From positions 46,142 through 110,141 of the forward strand of contig JAMCRR010000148.1 of NCBI GenBank assembly GCA_023381565.1: a stretch of 64,000 bases of DNA. The letters are read 5' to 3'. This DNA is from Chloroflexota bacterium. Its GTDB lineage: Bacteria > Chloroflexota > Anaerolineae > Anaerolineales > Anaerolineaceae. Both the position numbers and the translations under genes were made by a program. Numbering within the stretch: position 1 is the first letter of the stretch; every line of letters begins with the position of its first letter. Positions 52,392-60,969 of the stretch are shown in pieces. The notes beneath the pieces were generated by a model that made no database searches, had not been told where the DNA came from, and saw only the letters and a program-made list of their open reading frames with translations.

Positions 52392-52952
52392 TTGAAAAAG
52401 CTGTTTGAAATACACCCCCTTCTTCGGGCCGTCGTTATGTGGATTGCCTTTATGGCAGTGATGTGGATCGTTTTCGGTGTTGGTCTGGCCACCCATCCCG
52501 GCGCCTATTCCAATTCCCCCGTTTTGGATCGCCAAACCGGTTGGCGAGAGTTGGCTTATATCTTAGGCAACAATGCGATGCTGCTGCTGCTCATCGTCTT
52601 TGGTAACCTTTTCGTTCGCTTTGGCAACATCACCCCGGGCTTGCTGATCCTGGTTTACGAGGCGATAGTGATCGGCTGGACAGCGGGGACGAATAGTTTC
52701 CTGGAACCCTTTTCCAGTGTAATGGCGGCCAATTCCACCTTTCTCCGGATTGGTCTGTGGGAAACCACCGCCTATGTCCTGCTGTGTGCGGTCACTCTGC
52801 CGAAGTCCCTCAATATCGCGGCCACTTTCCCGGCCAGGCAGTGGTCTCGGACATGCACGCTCATGGAAATTCGGTACAGCCGCCCTGAATTCTCTATCGC
52901 TGCACTGGGAGTGTTCTCTCTGGTCGGAGCGGCATTGATAGAAGCGTTCTGA
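52392..52952 (+). CDS. Multi-pass membrane protein, paralogue of the preceding gene
   Basis: 186 residues if translation starts at TTG 52392, which has AGGAAA 7 nt upstream. A GTG at 52332 extends the frame but has no ribosome site. Four or five transmembrane helices. The motif NNAMLLLLIVFGNLFVRFGNITPGLL...GWTAGTNSF parallels the gene at 51720, indicating a tandem duplication. Followed after 11 bp by the metalloprotease gene. Confidence 0.55.
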   Translation: MKKLFEIHPLLRAVVMWIAFMAVMWIVFGVGLATHPGAYSNSPVLDRQTGWRELAYILGNNAMLLLLIVFGNLFVRFGNITPGLLILVYEAIVIGWTAGTNSFLEPFSSVMAANSTFLRIGLWETTAYVLLCAVTLPKSLNIAATFPARQWSRTCTLMEIRYSRPEFSIAALGVFSLVGAALIEAF

Positions 52953-52963
52953 AGGAACTCTCT

Positions 52964-53569
52964 ATGATGGAAACCTCTCCTCTCATTGCCGCACAGGATC
53001 CCTTAGTAGGCGATTACCGGCAAGTCCTGCATTGGACGATGAAAGATAAACCCGCGCAGGTTATCTGGCTTCAGATCCTGGCCATCATGGTGTTTATCCT
53101 GCTGGGATTGGCTTTTTCATCCCTGGCCATTCATCTCGGAAAATTACCCGAAACTGTAAAATTCGGCCTTCCGGAAATCGGAACGACCCTGGCCGGTATA
53201 ATGGCGACCATCCTCCTGCATGAGCTGGTGCATGGGCTGGCTATGCGGTTGTGTGGAGCGCGACCTCAATATGGGTTGTTGTGGAAACAGCTCATGTTTT
53301 ATGCGACCTCCCCCGGGTATGGCTTCCGCCGTAACTCGTATCTCCTGGTGGCGCTGGCACCCCTGGTTGGGCTGAGCTGCCTGGCAGTGCTGGGGATGTT
53401 CCTTCTACGGGGAACGAATTGGGTGGCATTGCTTGCCCTGTGCGCCACGATCAACGGGAGCGGTGCATGCGGCGACATGTGGTTGGGATCCATTGTGCTG
53501 CGCTATCCCAAGAGTGCCTATGTTGTGGACGAAAAAGATGGAATCCGGGTGTTCATGCGAAGTGATTAG
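52964..53569 (+). CDS. HExxH membrane metalloprotease (DUF3267-like)
   Basis: 201 residues. About four transmembrane helices with the zinc motif HELVH inside a hydrophobic segment (ATILLHELVHGLAMRLCG) and a possible third ligand Asp in GACGDMW near the C-terminal helix, as in site-2-protease-like DUF3267 proteins. AGGA precedes the ATG. Likely an intramembrane or membrane-embedded peptidase. Its partner substrates may be the SpoIIM-like proteins upstream, echoing Bacillus gene neighbourhoods, but this is not a sporulation locus otherwise. Confidence 0.75.
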   Translation: MMETSPLIAAQDPLVGDYRQVLHWTMKDKPAQVIWLQILAIMVFILLGLAFSSLAIHLGKLPETVKFGLPEIGTTLAGIMATILLHELVHGLAMRLCGARPQYGLLWKQLMFYATSPGYGFRRNSYLLVALAPLVGLSCLAVLGMFLLRGTNWVALLALCATINGSGACGDMWLGSIVLRYPKSAYVVDEKDGIRVFMRSD

Positions 53570-53717
53570 GGAATGTGAGACTGCATTGTCCTCCCAATTC
53601 TGGAACTTTTCTTACCCGTTATCCGTTAATGATAATCAGTGGTCTTTTTTATAACCCACCAACGTTTCATCAGAGACCTCAGAACGAGACCTGTTCTATT
53701 ACGATTGGAGGATCGAA

Positions 53718-53915
53718 GTGGTTTACTCCGCATTGCCTATAGGGATTGTTGGAATCGTCGTTCTAATTTCCATCCTTGGCGCGCTAACACTGATCGGGTT
53801 GGCTGTTTATCGGTCTCGAAATAATAAGACAGGGAAACCATCCAGCTCAAGCAACGAGCTTGACCCCGACCAGGCAGCTGAAATCACATCTACCTGGAAT
53901 ATGTTGAACCACTAA
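53718..53915 (+). CDS. Small single-span membrane protein
   Basis: 65 residues, GTG start with TTGGAGGA upstream. One transmembrane helix (about 5-27, IGIVGIVVLISILGALTLIGLAVY) followed by RSRNNK and a Ser-rich, acidic cytoplasmic tail. Orientation by the positive-inside rule is N-out. No family recognised. Candidate small accessory or regulatory membrane peptide. Confidence 0.5.
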   Translation: MVYSALPIGIVGIVVLISILGALTLIGLAVYRSRNNKTGKPSSSSNELDPDQAAEITSTWNMLNH

Positions 53916-54017
53916 ATACTAAGAGGATCGCTGGGTGCATCAACCTGATTTTCAAGTGATGACCAACGAGGTTGGGTCGTAATATCTACTCATCCCTGGA
54001 GTATATGGAGGTACAAA

Positions 54018-54584
54018 GTGAGCCTGGAAGAGATGCTTTTTGATTGCGCCACCAAACAGAAGAAGGGGCTGCACTTCATTTTGGCCTCTGTCATCATTTG
54101 GTCTGGGGTTTTTCTGATACATTTATCTTCGCTGTCTATCCTTACAAAGAACCTCCTGACGTTTTGCATCACTGCACCCCTGATGCCACTGGCTTATTTA
54201 ATTTCTAGAATCATTCAGGTAGACTTTACGAACAAAGGAAATCCCTTGACGAAATTGGGGGTATTGTTTTCTCTCAACCAAATGTTGTATTTATTGATTG
54301 CGATGTGGGTTTATCCCACAATTCCAGAGAAAATGGTCATGGTGATGGGAATGATTTTCGGAGCCCATCTGCTGCCTTATAGCTGGCTATACACATCCAA
54401 AAGTTATCTGGTTTTGTCGGTAATTATTCCTATTTCTATTTTGGTCCTCGGGATTAATTTTCCAGCATTTGTGGTGGCGGGAGTAATGATCTTGTTTGAG
54501 ATGGTGTTTAGCATTGTTTTATTTGGGGAAGTAAAACACCTACCCGGTATCGTTAAACCGGTTAAGCCATCTCAGGTATTTTGA
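54018..54584 (+). CDS. Membrane protein, DUF7010-like
   Basis: 188 residues, GTG start with GGAGG 7 nt upstream. Six hydrophobic segments. The N terminus MSLEEMLFDCATKQKKGLHFILASVIIW and the central PTIPEKMVMVMGMIFGAHLLPYSWLYTSKSYL agree with what I recall of DUF7010 membrane proteins. Function unknown. It is AT-richer than its neighbours, which may indicate transfer. Confidence 0.6.
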   Translation: MSLEEMLFDCATKQKKGLHFILASVIIWSGVFLIHLSSLSILTKNLLTFCITAPLMPLAYLISRIIQVDFTNKGNPLTKLGVLFSLNQMLYLLIAMWVYPTIPEKMVMVMGMIFGAHLLPYSWLYTSKSYLVLSVIIPISILVLGINFPAFVVAGVMILFEMVFSIVLFGEVKHLPGIVKPVKPSQVF

Positions 54585-54978
54585 GAATCGATCCGCACAA
54601 CCTACCTTCTGCGATCCGTGAATCCGCGAGTTTTTTCTAGAGCTCGATGGATCGTTGATAAAATTTCACGACCCGGGAGGATTTCTTTGACGGCTATTTC
54701 TCATCCTGTTCAAAGAAGCAGCTGGACTCTAACGGGTGTCGGCTGAGTCGTTACCATCCTGGTCAGTACCTTGCCTGATCTTCTGTGGGGCCAGTTGTCT
54801 GGAAGTACACCAGCCTGGCTGACCATGGTCAAGATGAGCTTCTTGCCGGTATTAAGTTTGGTTGCACTTGTGTAGGAACCGCTCCATCGGTTGCGCAATT
54901 TTTTTATCGTCATCTTGTCAGTACCTTTCGAGAAACCACACGTCCGCCCCTTTTTCCTGTCCCCCTGCAAAACCATTA
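54585..54978. other. Intergenic stretch with short repeats
   Basis: No supported gene. A T6 run at about 54631-54636 follows a weak stem and might end the preceding transcript. GAGCTCGATGGATCG at 54640-54654 is identical to 11026-11040. GTCAGTACCTT occurs at 54762-54772 and 54917-54927. A minus-strand 88-codon open frame (54710-54976) has no recognisable motif and I do not call it. Confidence 0.45.
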
Positions 54979-55007
54979 TTGACTCTCTCTAAGCTATTCT
55001 GTATAGT
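54979..55007 (+). promoter_or_regulatory. Sigma70 promoter directly in front of the 808-aa gene
   Basis: TTGACT (54979-54984), 17-bp spacer, TATAGT (55002-55007). Transcription should start at about 55014, only about six bases before the TTG at 55020, implying a leaderless or nearly leaderless message. Confidence 0.7.
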
Positions 55008-55019
55008 GGTTTTAAAACC

Positions 55020-57446
55020 TTGAGTCTATTCTTCCTTTCTGCGGCGGCGTTGCTCTTCGAAATCGACCTGAGCCGGCTGTTTTCCGTAGCTCAGTTTTAT
55101 CATTTTGCCTTCATGGTGGTCAGCCTGGCTTTGCTCGGATATGGAGCCAGCGGAACCGCCCTGGCGCTCTTCCCATCTCTGGTCCAGAAATCGATCCGGC
55201 AGAGCCTGGTTTGGCTTTCTCTGGCTTGTGGTTTCAGCATTTTGGGGGCATACCTGCTGATGAACTATTTACCGTTCGATTCATACAGTATCGCCTGGGA
55301 TCGCCGCCAGATCCTGATCCTGGCGCTCCAATACGTCGTGCTGACGCTGCCTTTCTTGTTTAACGGCCTGGCAATCGGTTTGCTCCTGAGCAAATCGCCG
55401 CAATCTTCAGGGCGTACCTATGCGATTAATTTGCTCGGATCCTCCCTCGGGTGCTTGATGGCATTGGTCGTTCCTTCTAGATTGGGTGGTGAGGGCGTCG
55501 TGATGCTCAGCAGCGGGCTGGCGTTCCTGGGGGCAATCAGTTCTATGGCGGGTGGTAAAGGTTACCGGGCAAATGTCGTCTGGTCGCTCACCGCCCTCGG
55601 GATGCTCTTCGTGCTCTGCGATATGGGTTTGCGGCTCAGCGGGCAGGCCGGCTTTCCATTCCTCGAGCTGCACCTCTCTCCTTATAAAAGCCTGTCGTAC
55701 GTCCTGCAGCAACCGGGCGCCAGGGTGGAATTCCAGCAATGGAATGCGTTTTCACGGGTGGATGTGGTTAGCAGTTCTGGGATCCACTCCTTTCCTGGGT
55801 TAAGCTACCGCTACCTGCAGCCGCTCCCGGCGCAGCAGGGCTTGCTCGTGGACGGCGACGACCTCAATCCCATATCGAACCCTGACGCGAACCTGCAGTT
55901 CAGCGATTACCTGCCCGCGGCAATTGCATTTGAATTGCGGCCTCAGGCCGAGATATTGGTGCTCGGGGCGAGCGGCGGGTTGGACGTACTCACCGCGCTG
56001 GCGCATGAGGCGCGGGGTATCGATGCGGTTGAGCGCAATCCCCTCGTCGTTGCCGCGGCGCCGGTCTATGCCGATCCCAGGATCAAGGTGATCCTCTCGG
56101 ATGAGCGCAGCTATCTTCGGAATGCGGATAAGCAATATGACCTGATCGTGCTTTCTTTAAACACAACCTTTCACTCCATCCGTTCCGGTGCGTACAGCCT
56201 GGTCGAAGATTATCGCTACACAGTGGAAGCTTTTACCGACGCGCTGGCGAGACTCAATAAAGGGGGGATATTCGTCGTCACCCGCTGGCTTCAAATGCCC
56301 CCCAGCGAAGATCTACGTACCTTTGCTCTCGCCGTCGAGACCCTCGACCGGATGGGGCTGGACCCTCGAGAGCGGATTGTCGCCTTCCGGGGCTATAACG
56401 CGACTACATTTTTGATTAAAACTCAGCCTTTCGAGACTGGAGAACTGACGGCGGTTCGGAACTTTGCCAGCAAGCGCGCATTTGACCTGAGCTACGGACC
56501 GGGCATACGGTTGGAGGAGACCAACCTGTACAACGTTCTGCCCCAAACAATCTACGCCCAAACGTATTTGGCATTGCTGGAATCCAACCCTCGCCAGGCA
56601 TTTTACCGACAATATCCGTTCGACGTCCGCCCGCCCACTGACAATCAGCCTTTCTTCGGCCACTTCTTTAAGTGGTCCCAAGCAGGACAGGTGCTGTCCG
56701 AATTCGGCAAGACCTGGCAGCCCTTCGGCGGGGCAGGATTTTTTGTGATCCTGGCGTTGCTGATTCTCTCCAGCAGTCTGGCAGGCATTTTGATCCTGCT
56801 GCCGGTGTTTCTGAGACGCATCAAGATGACCCAGAACAAAGCCGGCATTAGTAACGGTCTTCGATCTTCGAGGAGTCCTTTGCTCTATTTCGCTCTGATC
56901 GGTTTCGCTTACCTGTTCGTCGAGATCCCCCTGATCCAGAAATTTATCCTTTACCTGGGACAACCCTCCTACGCCATGACCGCTGTCCTATTCACTCTGC
57001 TGCTCTTCTCGGGGTTGGGGAGCCTTTTCGGTAAAAAAATCCCTCCTCGCCGCGGACTTGCACTGCTGGTGGTGCTTTTGTTGGCCACCCCAGCGCTGTT
57101 ACCCTATTTGTTTCAGCTCACCCTGGGGCTGCCTTTTCTGGCGCGGCTCTTACTCACCGTTGCCGTCCTTGCCCCGGTGGGGTTTCTGATGGGCATCCCT
57201 TTTCCATCAGGAATCCGGCAGCTAGAAATCGATGGGTTGTCTGGCTTTGTATCCTGGAGCTGGGCGGTGAACGGCTCGGCGTCGGTGGTTTCGGCGATCC
57301 TGGCTGCGCTGCTGGCGCTCACCTTCGGGTTCACCTGGGTCTTGCGGTTGGGGGCGTTATGCTACGCCGGTGCCTGGCTTGCCGCCAAAGGACGCTCCAC
57401 TCTCAAGGGGTCGGTGTGGCGCCCCCTTTCACTCCTTCACCGGTGA
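55020..57446 (+). CDS. Membrane-anchored spermidine synthase-like protein
   Basis: 808 residues from TTG 55020. No Shine-Dalgarno is present and the promoter is immediately upstream, so leaderless translation is likely. An N-terminal multi-helix domain (about 1-215) is followed by a Rossmann aminopropyltransferase-like domain (about 305-460: EILVLGASGGLDVLTAL, IDAVERNPLVV, IKVILSDERSYLRNADKQYDLIVLSLN), then more transmembrane helices (about 575-800). Known fusions of this type are called spermidine-synthase-like, but most have uncertain substrates. The acidic loop end ERNP is kept; the polyamine-binding YxE/DxxTY pieces are not obvious. The 3' end overlaps the convergent gene at 57403 by 44 bp. 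Confidence 0.8.
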   Translation: MSLFFLSAAALLFEIDLSRLFSVAQFYHFAFMVVSLALLGYGASGTALALFPSLVQKSIRQSLVWLSLACGFSILGAYLLMNYLPFDSYSIAWDRRQILILALQYVVLTLPFLFNGLAIGLLLSKSPQSSGRTYAINLLGSSLGCLMALVVPSRLGGEGVVMLSSGLAFLGAISSMAGGKGYRANVVWSLTALGMLFVLCDMGLRLSGQAGFPFLELHLSPYKSLSYVLQQPGARVEFQQWNAFSRVDVVSSSGIHSFPGLSYRYLQPLPAQQGLLVDGDDLNPISNPDANLQFSDYLPAAIAFELRPQAEILVLGASGGLDVLTALAHEARGIDAVERNPLVVAAAPVYADPRIKVILSDERSYLRNADKQYDLIVLSLNTTFHSIRSGAYSLVEDYRYTVEAFTDALARLNKGGIFVVTRWLQMPPSEDLRTFALAVETLDRMGLDPRERIVAFRGYNATTFLIKTQPFETGELTAVRNFASKRAFDLSYGPGIRLEETNLYNVLPQTIYAQTYLALLESNPRQAFYRQYPFDVRPPTDNQPFFGHFFKWSQAGQVLSEFGKTWQPFGGAGFFVILALLILSSSLAGILILLPVFLRRIKMTQNKAGISNGLRSSRSPLLYFALIGFAYLFVEIPLIQKFILYLGQPSYAMTAVLFTLLLFSGLGSLFGKKIPPRRGLALLVVLLLATPALLPYLFQLTLGLPFLARLLLTVAVLAPVGFLMGIPFPSGIRQLEIDGLSGFVSWSWAVNGSASVVSAILAALLALTFGFTWVLRLGALCYAGAWLAAKGRSTLKGSVWRPLSLLHR

Positions 57447-58200
57447 ACTCCACAAATAAAACGCTTCCCAGGTTGTAAGCTTTAAGCTCCCCATTTTCAT
57501 TGACAAACTTCCATAAATACTGGTCGCCAGGCGGCCCGATGGGAATTACCAGGCGGCCTCCCGCTTTCAACTGAGCAGCCAGGGGGGCTGGCAGGTGATC
57601 GGGTGCTGCCGTAACAATGATCGCATCGAAAGGCGCATATTCGGCCCAGCCAAAATAGCCATCCCCTTGCTTAAGCTTCACCTGGTTGTAGCCCAGGTCC
57701 TGCAGGCGGGTGGAGGCGCTTTCAGCCAGCTCGGGAACGATCTCGACGCTGTAGACCTCCACGCCGTTCAGCTCTGCCAGAACCGCTGCCTGGTATCCGG
57801 ACCCTGTCCCGATTTCCAGCACCTTTTCGCCGGGCTGCAGATCCAACAGCTCGGTCATCCAGGCGACCACATAAGGCTGAGAAATGGTTTGCCCGTAGCC
57901 GATTGGGAGGGGATGGTTATCATAAGCCTGGTCGATCATATCCGGCGTTACAAACTGGTGGCGGGGCACGGTTTGCATGGCGCGGAGCACATCCGGTTGG
58001 CTCACAGCGCCTTCCGCAATGAGGAGATCGACCAGATCCAGGCGTTTTTGCCGGTAGAGATCTTCGCTTGCGGGTGAGATCTCTGAAGGCAGGGGTAAGG
58101 ATTGGGTCGGTTTACCCTTCTGGGATGGGGCGCACGCCGCAATTATCCCGCAGGCTACCCATAGAGAAGCACATAAAATCGAGGTGAGGCGCGAGGTCAT
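57403..58200 (-). CDS. pcm: Protein-L-isoaspartate O-methyltransferase, lipoprotein form
   Basis: 265 residues. A lipoprotein signal (GIIAAC, lipid Cys about 23) precedes a normal PCMT domain: VPRHQFVTPDMIDQAYDNHPLPIGYGQTISQPYVVAWMTELLDLQPGEKVLEIGTGSGYQAAVLAEL, then GDGYFGWAEYAPFDAIIVTAAPDHLP. PCMT repairs isoaspartyl residues using S-adenosylmethionine and is normally cytoplasmic. An export signal is odd because SAM is not expected outside the cell. It follows the Liv operon by 83 bp. Confidence 0.85.
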   Translation of the reverse strand: MTSRLTSILCASLWVACGIIAACAPSQKGKPTQSLPLPSEISPASEDLYRQKRLDLVDLLIAEGAVSQPDVLRAMQTVPRHQFVTPDMIDQAYDNHPLPIGYGQTISQPYVVAWMTELLDLQPGEKVLEIGTGSGYQAAVLAELNGVEVYSVEIVPELAESASTRLQDLGYNQVKLKQGDGYFGWAEYAPFDAIIVTAAPDHLPAPLAAQLKAGGRLVIPIGPPGDQYLWKFVNENGELKAYNLGSVLFVEFTGEGVKGGATPTP

Positions 58201-58283
58201 ATCATATCCTGTCAGGGCCGACCCGTTTCGCGGCAGATTCTATTCTTAGACGAACCAGAAAATGCGCGGGTCTTAAAGACACC

Positions 58284-59354
58284 TTACTCCGATGCCGGTT
58301 GAGCATCCAGCTCATTTGCTTCACCTGAGCTCTGTTTTGGCTTCCAGCGCAATTCGCGACTGCCCATGATGCCCTGAGGCCGCAAGATCAAACTCAAGAT
58401 TAAAACCGTTGCCAGGAAGACCTCGGTCAAGCCGATGACCTCGAAAGGCAATAGGTGGTTCAGGTTAATCGTGTTTTCAACCGCCCTTACTCCTTCACGC
58501 GCCACTGTGACCAGAATAGTCCCAATCACCGCTCCTGAGATGCCCAGCGGACCTCCTACCACCAGCATTGCCAGAACATTGAAAGTCTCGATCAAGTAAA
58601 AAGCATCTGGGGTGAATGAGGTGATATAGTGGGCGAACAACCCACCGCCGAACCCGGCGATGGCCGCGCTGACCACAAAGGAAAGGTATCGCACCTGTGT
58701 GATGTTAATTCCCATGGCGGAGGCCGCGTGATAATCCTCGCGGGAGGCTCGCAGGCGCAGACCCAGGGATGATTCTTTGAAGAAATAAGCCAGGATCAGC
58801 ATCAGAATGGCGCCTGACACGCTAATCCATAATGTGGTGTATTCCTCTATGCCAAACAATGTACGCGGTCCATTCGTGACCCGGTCCCAATGGACGAGAA
58901 CGGCGTGGATGATGATCAGGAGGGCGAACGAGGTGATCGCTGCAGCAGCATCGGAAAGGCGCATCAGTGGATAACTGATCACGGCGGCGACCAGCGCGGC
59001 AATGGCGCTGCCTACCAGGAGGGATAACCAGAAGGGCAGTTGCAGGTTGAGAAGAAAGGGGTAAACCTGAGGGATGGCAATCTCCTTTATGTGCGGCGTC
59101 ATAGAGCACAAAGCTGCCACGTAGGCGCCAATGCCCATAAAACCAACGTGCGCCCAGGCCAGGATGCCCGAGTTGCCCATGAACACCTGCATCCCTAACA
59201 CGATGATCATGCTGACGAACATCGCCGTCACGAGACGGATCAGTAGCGTACCGGCTATCAGCTCCGTGAACGCCGCCACGAGCAGTATCGGTACGGCCAG
59301 AATAACGATCGTAGAGTATCGCGATAACCATGCAATAAGCCTGGCTCGTTTCAT
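58284..59354 (-). CDS. livM: Branched-chain amino-acid ABC permease LivM
   Basis: 356 residues from ATG 59354, which overlaps the livH stop as ATGA. The open frame extends 273 nt upstream in a shadow of livH. About ten transmembrane helices, with the LivM features MQVFMGNSGILAWAHVGFMGIGAYVAAL and the coupling loop SREDYHAASAMGINITQVRYLSFVVSAAIAGFGGGLFAHYI. Forms the channel with LivH. Confidence 0.92.
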   Translation of the reverse strand: MKRARLIAWLSRYSTIVILAVPILLVAAFTELIAGTLLIRLVTAMFVSMIIVLGMQVFMGNSGILAWAHVGFMGIGAYVAALCSMTPHIKEIAIPQVYPFLLNLQLPFWLSLLVGSAIAALVAAVISYPLMRLSDAAAAITSFALLIIIHAVLVHWDRVTNGPRTLFGIEEYTTLWISVSGAILMLILAYFFKESSLGLRLRASREDYHAASAMGINITQVRYLSFVVSAAIAGFGGGLFAHYITSFTPDAFYLIETFNVLAMLVVGGPLGISGAVIGTILVTVAREGVRAVENTINLNHLLPFEVIGLTEVFLATVLILSLILRPQGIMGSRELRWKPKQSSGEANELDAQPASE

Positions 59355-60244
59355 CCGACTCGCTCCTGCGCATACTTCACGCGCACCAGGCCTTCCGGTC
59401 GCAATAACAGAATCAGGATGACGATCAAGAACATGAAAGCTTCGCGATAATCCAGCAATACCTGCGGGAGCAGCACACCAATGAAACTGAAGATCAATCC
59501 ATACACAAAGCCGCCCACAACTGCGCCTACCAGGCTGCGCATACCGCCAATCACCGTCGCTACGAAGGCGATGAGCAGCGGACCCAGGCCGATCGTGGGA
59601 GTCACTGAAGCAGTCCGTCCAATCCAAAACAGCGAAACCACCCCCGCAATCGCTCCGCTCAACACAAAAGCCGAAGAGATCACCAGATTTGCCGGCACAC
59701 CCAGCATACGGGTCATTTGGAAATCATCAGCGGCAGCGCGCAGGGCAATTCCAAGGATCGTGTTACGAAAAAGAAAGGTGAGGCCGACCAGCATGGCGAT
59801 CGAGACGACAATGGTCAGGATGTTACGCATCGAGGTGGTAATGTTGAAAATCGTGATCGTGGTTGAGAATATCTGGGGCAAAGCCACCGCTTTTGCCCGC
59901 GGAGAGATGATAATCAGTGCGCTGTTTTGCAGCAAGGTGCTTACGGCAAACGTGGTGATCAATAGGGCCGTAAGTGATTTCTCGCGCACCTTACGAAAGG
60001 CGACCAGCTCGGTCAGGTAGCTCACCACCATGGCTCCCACCACGGCAATCACCGCGGCGATCAGCCAGGGAATATTGGTATTTGCTCCAACCAGGTACAG
60101 CAAATAGCCGCCCACCATAATTAATTCTCCGTAGGCGAAGTTGACCATTTTCAGAATTCCGTAGATGATCACCAGGCCTAAGGCGATCAGCGCATATAAG
60201 CTTCCCACGCTGATGGCATTGATGATGAACTCGAAGACGATCAC
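59351..60244 (-). CDS. livH: Branched-chain amino-acid ABC permease LivH
   Basis: 297 residues, GTG start overlapping livF by 4 bp (GTGA). Visible: NAISVGSLYALIALGLVIIYGILKMVNFAYGELIMVGGY at the N terminus and AADDFQMTRMLGVPANLVISSAFVLSGAIAGVVSL as the coupling loop, ending FSFIGVLLPQVLLDYREAFMFLIVILILLLRPEGL. Typical LivH length. Confidence 0.93.
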   Translation of the reverse strand: MIVFEFIINAISVGSLYALIALGLVIIYGILKMVNFAYGELIMVGGYLLYLVGANTNIPWLIAAVIAVVGAMVVSYLTELVAFRKVREKSLTALLITTFAVSTLLQNSALIIISPRAKAVALPQIFSTTITIFNITTSMRNILTIVVSIAMLVGLTFLFRNTILGIALRAAADDFQMTRMLGVPANLVISSAFVLSGAIAGVVSLFWIGRTASVTPTIGLGPLLIAFVATVIGGMRSLVGAVVGGFVYGLIFSFIGVLLPQVLLDYREAFMFLIVILILLLRPEGLVRVKYAQERVG

Positions 60245-60969
60245 AGTTGATTTCCTCCAGCTTTCCCTTCGCCCAGGTATACATCTTTAATAGCAGCATG
60301 TGATTTGAGCTGTTCGGGGCTGCCTTCCATCTCTACCCGGCCGGTATTGAGCAGGTACAGCCGGTCGGCGATCTCCAGCGTCCGTTCTACATTCTGCTCA
60401 ACTAATAGAATGGTCGTGCCACGTGATCGCAGGGTGATAATCAAAGTGAAGATCTGATCTACCAGGGTAGGCGCCAGCCCAAGCGAAGGTTCATCCAGCA
60501 TGAGCAGCTGCGGATGAGCCATGAGCGAACGAGCGATTGCCAGCTGTTGTTGTTCGCCGCCTGAGAGCGTCCCGCCAATCTGCCGGAAACGCTCCTTCAG
60601 GATCGGGAATAATGTAAAGGTTTCATCTAAATCGCTGCGGTACTCGCTGCGATTGTGCCGGCTAAACGCGCCCAGGCGCAGATTTTCTTCAACGGTCAGA
60701 CTGGGAAAAATATGGCGCCTTTCTGGCACAACGGCAATCCCCATTCGCAGGATGACCTCAGGCGATTTACCGATCAAGGAATGGCCTCGGAAGTTAATGG
60801 ACCCATTGACTGCCTTGACAATTCCGGCAATCGCCGAGATGGTGGTTGTCTTTCCCGCGCCGTTTACCCCGATTAACGCCACCAGCTCGCCTTCTTCAAC
60901 CTTGAGCGAGATATCGCGCAAGGCTGTAATGGCACCATAGCGGACCTGGAGATTTTCAACCTGCAGCAC
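60241..60969 (-). CDS. livF: Branched-chain amino-acid ABC ATPase LivF
   Basis: 242 residues, GTG start overlapping livG by 14 bp. Walker A GVNGAGKTT, Q-loop region IAVVPERRHIFPSLTVEENL (LivF type), signature LSGGEQQQLAIARSLM, Walker B LLMLDEPSLGLAP, and a switch region VEQNVE in place of a His, as is usual in LivF. Short C terminus. It is expected to form the ATPase heterodimer with LivG. Confidence 0.93.
   Translation of the reverse strand: MLQVENLQVRYGAITALRDISLKVEEGELVALIGVNGAGKTTTISAIAGIVKAVNGSINFRGHSLIGKSPEVILRMGIAVVPERRHIFPSLTVEENLRLGAFSRHNRSEYRSDLDETFTLFPILKERFRQIGGTLSGGEQQQLAIARSLMAHPQLLMLDEPSLGLAPTLVDQIFTLIITLRSRGTTILLVEQNVERTLEIADRLYLLNTGRVEMEGSPEQLKSHAAIKDVYLGEGKAGGNQL

Noticed and set aside
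54710-54976. 88-codon minus-strand open frame
   Set aside because: No motif, no clear ribosome site, and it overlaps the plus-strand promoter region and short repeats. Coding potential not supported.
58284-59627. N-terminal extension of livM to 447 residues
   Set aside because: The extra 91 codons are antiphase to livH and Arg/Ser/Gly-rich. The ATGA-coupled start at 59354 gives the family's normal length.
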